From positions 1 through 22,934 of the IMG/VR virus record IMGVR_UViG_3300017963_007667: DNA of 22,934 nucleotides; one strand, 5' to 3'. Positions 20,822 to 22,934 of this stretch are shown one piece after another. The notes under the pieces were generated by a model. The model did not search any database. It was not told the origin of the DNA and saw only the letters and a list, made by a program, of their open reading frames with translations. The first letter of the stretch is position 1. Each line of letters begins with the position of its first letter. This DNA is from a virus. The position numbers and the translations under genes are program-made.

Positions 20822-20855
20822 AAAACGGGGAGATCTTGGAGATCTCCCCGTTTTT
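20822..20855 (+). terminator. Intrinsic terminator of early unit 2
   Basis: Very strong: ACGGGGAGATCT and AGATCTCCCCGT pair perfectly around a TGG loop, extended by A-T pairs, followed by five T (20851-20855). Confidence 0.92.
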
Positions 20856-20869
20856 GTTGCAATTGACTC

Positions 20870-20898
20870 TTGACAGTGGGTGCATTCTATGGTACTAT
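20870..20898 (+). promoter_or_regulatory. Early promoter 3 (plus)
   Basis: TTGACA (20870-20875), 17-bp spacer, TACTAT (20893-20898), with the shared CTTGACA and ATGGTACTATGTCTC. It drives the genes from 20943 to beyond the right edge. Confidence 0.85.
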
Positions 20899-20903
20899 GT
20901 CTC

Positions 20904-20919
20904 TGACAGTGAGTTGATT
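20904..20919 (+). repeat. Early leader element, copy 3
   Basis: TGACAGTGAGTTGATT starting six bases after the -10 box, identical to copies 1 and 2; the bases after it diverge at once. Confidence 0.82.
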
Positions 20920-20942
20920 AAATTCTGAGAGGGAGTCCAAAA

Positions 20943-21146
20943 ATGTCTCAAGTTATGGATGTCAAAAGGATGTACATGGTTGCTGGTGGGTATATGGAGG
21001 ATACGCCCGAGGTTGCGTGGGAAAAAGGTTTCTGCGCCCGCGAGTCTGGGGAGTCCCTTGAGCCGAACCTGTATGAGGAGTCAGATCAAGATCGTCACGC
21101 TGCGTTTGAGCGGGGCTGGCGTTTCGCAGATGGTCAGGAGGGGTAG
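20943..21146 (+). CDS. Small hypothetical early protein, 67 aa
   Basis: ATG with GAGGGAG eight bases upstream. An alpha-helical, acidic product (MSQVMDVKRMYMVAGGYM, EVAWEKGFCARESGE, DQDRHAAFERGWRFADG). The two 'xxAWEKGF / AAFERGWRF' helices resemble each other and the pattern seen in small phage proteins of the 'AFxxGW' type. No family is assigned. First gene of the third early unit. Confidence 0.7.
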   Translation: MSQVMDVKRMYMVAGGYMEDTPEVAWEKGFCARESGESLEPNLYEESDQDRHAAFERGWRFADGQEG

Positions 21147-21148
21147 AG

Positions 21149-21490
21149 ATGTTCAAGATCAAAGAGGGTAGCAAGGTGCTCGTCAAGCATGGGTCCGAGA
21201 TCCGTGTCCTGGAGGGTACGGTAGAATGGGCCAACAAGGACAAGGATCGCGGTGGATGGTCCTACATGTGTTCTTTTGGTGGGGACATGGGGAACGTGCA
21301 CGAGAGTGAGATCCAGTGCGTCGAGGTCGGAGAGTTGTACACGGTGACCTGGTTGATCGATGGGATGCCGGGAGCAATGTCAACGTTCGAGCGGGACAAG
21401 GCCCTCCGCAAGCAGAATTGGGTTGACCGCAAGGGCGGGCAGTGTTGGACGACGACACGCGTCCTGGATCAGTGGGTCGCCTATGAGTAG
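21149..21490 (+). CDS. Hypothetical early protein, 113 aa
   Basis: ATG after GGAGGGGTAGAG, the ribosome site lying across the stop of the previous gene. Strand-rich first part with a KOW/SH3-like look (FKIKEGSKVLVKHGSEIRVLEGTVEWANKD, VHESEIQCVE) and a second part with YTVTWLIDGMPGAMSTFERDKALRKQNW, reminiscent of small RNA-binding barrels. Its end overlaps the next gene by eight bases (ATGAGTAG). Function unknown. Confidence 0.74.
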   Translation: MFKIKEGSKVLVKHGSEIRVLEGTVEWANKDKDRGGWSYMCSFGGDMGNVHESEIQCVEVGELYTVTWLIDGMPGAMSTFERDKALRKQNWVDRKGGQCWTTTRVLDQWVAYE

Positions 21491-21716
21491 TGCAGAGGAG
21501 GTCAGGGCATCGGCTGAAATACTGGTCAATGCCCACGACCGTTGTCAGAGAGGGGAGATCGGGACAGAGGTCGTGCATTGGTTGGCAGAGGAGCATCGCA
21601 AGGTGCTCAAGGCCTACGCGCCCGAATGGAAGCGGAAAACGGGGAAACGGCTGTTTATCCCCGCAGATAACAGGAGGCTGATCACGGTTGTTGTGAGAGG
21701 TCGCAGAGGTTACTAG
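21483..21716 (+). CDS. Small hypothetical early protein, 77 aa
   Basis: I start at ATG 21483, overlapping the previous stop; the longer upstream frame is a shadow of the preceding gene. A helical first half (AEEVRASAEILVNAHDRCQRGEIGTEVVHWLAEEHRKVL) and a basic second half (EWKRKTGKRLFIPADNRR, VVVRGRRGY) that could bind nucleic acid. No strong ribosome site lies near the ATG, in line with coupling to the upstream gene. No family is recognised. Confidence 0.66.
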   Translation: MSSAEEVRASAEILVNAHDRCQRGEIGTEVVHWLAEEHRKVLKAYAPEWKRKTGKRLFIPADNRRLITVVVRGRRGY

Positions 21717-21729
21717 AGAGGGGTCTAGG

Positions 21730-22212
21730 ATGGAAAACGTACAAGAGTTGGTTAGAGATCTTGCAAAGATTGAACACAGGGTACAGGTCGGTCAAGAGTT
21801 GATCGAGGGGATGCCAAAGGAATTGCCGGGAGTCGCCAAGATCCTGTACACCGGCGCAATGCTGTTTGATGTTCAGGGATGGAACGACTTTTGGGTCTGG
21901 CGTAGGCTGATGGGTAACCGGCTGTTGCCCGGGAACGTGGGCCATGATGTGAGCTTCGAGACTGGAGTGATCACACGCAAGCCGGCGCACAACTATTTTG
22001 GCGAGTTGACAATGAGCTTCTTTTACTCTGATCAGGAATGGCCCGAGGAGGTCTGGAAGAAACGGTATCTCAGTTACTCGGGCGAGGACTCTTGGGAGGA
22101 GGAGCACGGCGTCAAGTGGATCAAGGTGGCGGTATGCGTCTGCGGGACCAATTGCACAAAGGTCCAGGTCGGGACGGAGCCGAAATACGAATGGAGATGT
22201 GAGGGAGCATGA
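21730..22212 (+). CDS. Hypothetical early protein, 160 aa
   Basis: ATG with AGAGGGG upstream (TAGAGAGGGG junction). The N-terminus is helical (VQELVRDLAKIEHRVQVGQELIEGM), the centre mixed with several Trp and aromatic residues (FDVQGWNDFWVWRRLMGN, ELTMSFFYSDQEWPEEVWKKRYLSY). The C-terminus has Cys136, 138, 142 and 157 (VCVCGTNC ... RCEG), a possible but irregular metal site. No family is recognised. The stop overlaps the next gene's start codons. Confidence 0.74.
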   Translation: MENVQELVRDLAKIEHRVQVGQELIEGMPKELPGVAKILYTGAMLFDVQGWNDFWVWRRLMGNRLLPGNVGHDVSFETGVITRKPAHNYFGELTMSFFYSDQEWPEEVWKKRYLSYSGEDSWEEEHGVKWIKVAVCVCGTNCTKVQVGTEPKYEWRCEGA

Positions 22213-22490
22213 TGAAAAGAAAAAAGATCAAGGTCTGGAGGAGAAAACGGGCATCGCCAAAGAGAGGCTTTGGCAAGTGGCGTCTGTACGTGATCAGTGT
22301 AGAAGCAGGTAGGCCGTGGTATGGGTACAGCCTCGTGGTCTTGGCGAGGAGTCGGAGAGAGGCTGAGCGCCTGGTGTACACCACCCTGGATGGCAGGATC
22401 GTATGGGAGGACATTCGGGCGGCGCAAGACAGCCTCATGATCCTGGACATCAAGCCGCAGGCAATTGTCTCCCGGTGGGGCGACTGGTAG
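22209..22490 (+). CDS. Small basic hypothetical protein, 93 aa
   Basis: ATG at 22209 overlaps the previous stop (a second ATG at 22212 is equally possible). The N-terminus is strongly basic (MMKRKKIKVWRRKRASPKRG), then strands (KWRLYVISVEAG, YGYSLVVLARS), a helix (RREAERLVYTTL) and a short acidic end. A nucleic-acid-binding role fits the charge but is not demonstrated. No family is recognised. Confidence 0.7.
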   Translation: MMKRKKIKVWRRKRASPKRGFGKWRLYVISVEAGRPWYGYSLVVLARSRREAERLVYTTLDGRIVWEDIRAAQDSLMILDIKPQAIVSRWGDW

Positions 22491-22502
22491 AGAGGGAGAG
22501 TC

Positions 22503-22934
22503 ATGAAGATCTACAACGTGGAGGTCTTGGATTCCTGCCCCATATGTAAGGGACAGGAGGTCCAGGTCAGGTACGTAGGCGTGGAGGTTGATCAGGATGG
22601 GACACCGCTCCGGTCGGTCTGGAGATGTGAGGACTGTGCCGGGGAGATCTCGGGCAACTTGTTTGACTGTGAACCGATGATCCTACACAAGGCCACTATG
22701 CCCGGGGCCATTCATGATGTTCGCAGGATCATGATGGCGTCGATCATAAAGGGGGTCCGTCTGGAGATCACGCATCCAGAGTGCTACTATAATCTTGTCG
22801 TCTCAGTAGGTGACCGGCCTGTGTATCTCGCCAAGGTAAGATCTCGCAAGTATCACAGTCACTGGGACTATGAGATGACAGGTCCGCAGAGGACGAGAGC
22901 GCGACACCATATGGTCCAGGTCGCCTGTTGTGGA
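22503..22934 (+). CDS. Zinc-ribbon-containing protein, truncated at the window edge
   Basis: ATG after TAGAGAGGGAGAGTC; the frame is open for 144 codons to the end of the window without a stop. The N-terminal part has Cys12-x2-Cys15 (CPICKG) and Cys42-x2-Cys45 (CEDCAG), a four-cysteine ribbon. Strands and a short helix follow (HDVRRIMMASIIKGVRLEI). It is the third protein of this kind in the early region. Function unknown. Confidence 0.72.
   Translation, partial: MKIYNVEVLDSCPICKGQEVQVRYVGVEVDQDGTPLRSVWRCEDCAGEISGNLFDCEPMILHKATMPGAIHDVRRIMMASIIKGVRLEITHPECYYNLVVSVGDRPVYLAKVRSRKYHSHWDYEMTGPQRTRARHHMVQVACCG

Noticed and set aside
22006-22028. TTGACA inside the 160-aa early gene as a promoter
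   Set aside because: No acceptable -10 box at 16-18 bp; inside a coding region.

Overview
The window is part of a tailed double-stranded DNA phage genome (Caudoviricetes), or a prophage of one. The evidence is a complete head-morphogenesis block: small and large terminase, portal, MuF-like minor head protein, protease/scaffold, decoration protein and an HK97-fold capsid protein. Genes are tightly packed with ATGA/TGATG overlaps. No bacterial gene, tRNA, integrase, transposase or CRISPR array is seen. Promoters have near-consensus sigma70 hexamers (TTGACA, TATAAT-like) and ribosome sites are strong AGGAGG types, so the phage probably uses an ordinary bacterial host polymerase. The host cannot be named from the sequence.

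Layout. Positions 1-7302 (minus strand) are a structural operon. Reading right to left it holds four beta-rich virion candidates, a protease fused to a scaffold (with a likely nested scaffold start), a decoration protein, the major capsid protein, a coiled-coil protein, a beta-helix protein and a 54-aa protein. Positions 7303-7630 are an intergenic control region. It has back-to-back divergent promoters: one fires left into the structural operon through a terminator-like leader hairpin, the other fires right into a short transcript of about 138 nt that ends in a strong terminator and looks like a small RNA gene. Positions 7631-17829 (minus) are a second late operon: a ParB-like protein, two tandem glycosyltransferases, a UDP-galactopyranose mutase, terminase small subunit, small membrane proteins, terminase large subunit, portal, MuF-like protein and two small unknowns. 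Positions 17830-18067 are a second divergent control region with three tandem 9-bp repeats between opposing promoters. Positions 18068-22934 (plus) are small early or accessory genes in three transcription units, each led by a near-identical promoter and initial transcribed sequence. The first two units are closed by intrinsic terminators; the third runs off the window.

How it fits together. The ParB-like, paired GT-A glycosyltransferase and UDP-Gal mutase genes next to the terminase genes suggest a DNA (or virion) glycosylation module, perhaps using galactofuranose; this is inference. The most novel-looking signal is regulatory. The small RNA's terminator loop (CUGGGU) is complementary to the loop of the perfect hairpin in the first late leader (ACCCAG). 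Nine of its bases are complementary to the second late leader directly beside its terminator-like hairpin. One small RNA could therefore touch the leaders of both late operons. All of this is read by eye and untested.
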